Below are positions 62,679 through 64,000 of a stretch of 64,000 nucleotides of DNA, one piece after another; within the stretch, counting starts at the first letter, position 1; each line of letters starts with the position of its first letter. A program made the position numbers and the translations under genes. The DNA comes from Neocallimastix lanati (nom. inval.) (Eukaryota; Neocallimastigomycota; Neocallimastigomycetes; Neocallimastigales; Neocallimastigaceae). A model generated the notes under the pieces. It was not told where the DNA came from, ran no database searches, and worked only from the letters and a program-made list of their open reading frames with translations. The stretch spans positions 540,001 through 604,000 of the forward strand of contig JACVTC010000016.1 of NCBI GenBank assembly GCA_016946835.1, given 5' to 3'.

Positions 62679-63961
62679 TTATTCCATATCATTCCAAAAT
62701 TTTTTATCTTTAGTATTTCTATAGTACAATAAAAATGCAAGAAGACTAAATACAATGATAATTAATGTATCAATAAATGATTTATATCTATCTTCATTAA
62801 TATTATAAGGATTTATATTAGTTTGGGATGAGGAAGCAGAAGCATTATTGGCTTGTGATGGTTTTACAGTTTCTGAAGTAGTAGAAGAGGAAGAGGAGTG
62901 TACTCTTTGTTGTACTGAGGAAGTATTTACCTCAACTGTATTGAGGTTATGATTTATATTTGTAGTTGAACTTTCTGGGGTTATATTTGTTACTGATTCC
63001 GATTCCGAGGGTTGATTTACTTCGCTAATACTATCTGTAGAAGCATTTGGTATATTTGTATTATTATTTACAGCGATAAGAGTTTCAGTAGTATCAGTAG
63101 TATTATTTTCTTGTTCATTTTTACTTGTATTATCTTTTTTATCATGAGATACAACTAGCATTTCTGCTAATTTTGAATCATTATTATTTTCTTCTTTATG
63201 AGCTTCTCCTTTTTTAGGAATAGGTAATAATTGTTCACAATTTTTACATCCACATTGCTGACAGTGCCATGTATGTGATCTATTTATTATTATTATTATT
63301 GTTGTTGTTACATAAATTTTGATTAAAATAAATTCCATTATCATTATTATTTGTTTATTATTAATGCTTTAAAAATGTTTTTTTTTTTTTTTTTTATATT
63401 ATATATTTTTTTTGAAAACTTACTTTTTTGCGAGTACCTTATTTTTATTATTATTATTAATATATTAAATTTTATAATATTATTAAAAAGAAAGCAAAAG
63501 AAATTAATATATATATTTATATTTTAAATATAAACACATAAATCCATTAAAATATATAATTTTAAAAATTAAATAATCATGAATTATATAATAATAATTA
63601 CTTTTCTTTCTTCTGGTGTATAATCTAAAGCACCTACAGCATCCTTTCCTTCTGTAGTCATAAAACTTATTAAAGCAATTAAAGCAGTTCTTACTATTAT
63701 TATTAATAATTAAAATGCATATACATATAATTTAATTACAAAAATTTAATAAAAAAGATAAAAAAAAAAAAGGAATATAATTATATATAATAGAAATAAT
63801 TATATATAATTATATTCTTTTTTTTTTTTTTTCATTCTTTAATAACTAAATAAATAAATAAATAAATAAAACTTACTTCCCCAGGCTGGTAACCAAGTTT
63901 CTGGATGATAACCAGTAATACTTAAACAAATCTTTTTGCCTAATTCAAAACGACCATTTGG
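62679..63961 (-). CDS. UBE2J1/Ubc6-like tail-anchored ER ubiquitin-conjugating enzyme (E2), 3' part
   Basis: Four minus-strand exons join in phase: 63961-63877, 63693-63602, 63437-63424 (14 nt) and 63279-62679. Exon 1 reads PNGRFELGKKICLSITGYHP then ETWLPAWG, the UBE2J1 active-site segment with the catalytic Cys in KICLSI. Exon 2 reads IRTALIALISFMTTEGKDAV then GALDYTPEERK, matching the UBE2J1 hallmark G.LDYTPEER. The microexon adds VLAK and two bases of the next Lys codon. Exon 4 continues SHTWHCQQCGCKNCEQLLPI, a Ser/Thr/Asn-rich linker, and a C-terminal hydrophobic span, FIDTLIIIVFSLLAFLLYY, as a tail anchor. This family works with ER E3 ligases in ERAD. The N-terminal half, including the start, lies beyond the window. 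All introns are GT..AG. Confidence 0.9.
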
Positions 63962-64000
63962 CTATTATTTACAATAAAAGAAAATAATAATAATAATATA

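Overview
The window is about 64 kb of extremely AT-rich eukaryotic DNA with very long A/T homopolymers, short introns with GT..AG ends, proteins full of Asn/Ser/Lys tracts, and many micro- and minisatellites. Together with a decayed ankyrin-repeat gene of the NGDYPLYWACCKNN / IEIVQLI type, this composition best fits an anaerobic gut fungus (Neocallimastigomycota). That placement is an inference from style. A dictyostelid-like AT-rich genome is the main alternative, but it fits the ankyrin and MULE style less well.

Layout. (1) 247-2326, + strand: the 3' part of a spliced TTC5/Strap-like gene, with the last TPRs and the C-terminal OB-like domain. (2) 2327-28445: a 26-kb stretch with no convincing gene. 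It contains a degenerate ~265-270 bp satellite array (10.1-14.8 kb), a 183-bp tandem array (5.2-5.9 kb), a 124-bp perfect-looking duplication and many simple repeats. (3) 28446-31325, + strand: paralog A of a large, intronless, two-domain nuclear protein family that I cannot name. (4) 32.6-35.2 kb: an octanucleotide array and a badly decayed Ty1/copia-like relic ending in an LTR-like sequence. (5) 35.0-54.8 kb: a tandem segmental duplication with units of about 10.3 and 9.5 kb. Each unit begins with a copy of the LTR-like sequence, carries an identical-length 54-codon gene fragment, and ends with one paralog of the same family: B at 41885-44692 (intact) and C at 51581-54231 (one frameshift near the N terminus). 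(6) 56.3-61.0 kb, - strand: a decayed ankyrin gene, then a broken Mutator-like (MULE) DNA transposon with FLYWCH finger, transposase and ~60-bp inverted termini. A second inverted-repeat element is nested inside it. (7) 61.7-62.0 kb: an unidentified coding relic. (8) 62679-63961, - strand: the 3' part of a UBE2J1-like tail-anchored ER ubiquitin-conjugating enzyme with a 14-nt microexon.

The genes do not form a pathway. The two host housekeeping genes, TTC5-like and UBE2J1-like, lie at the edges of the window. The interior is an accessory, repeat-rich region where a lineage-specific family of putative transcription regulators has multiplied to three copies. The most interesting material is this A/B/C family and the LTR-marked tandem duplication that made B and C. 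The satellite array and the nested inverted-repeat elements come next.
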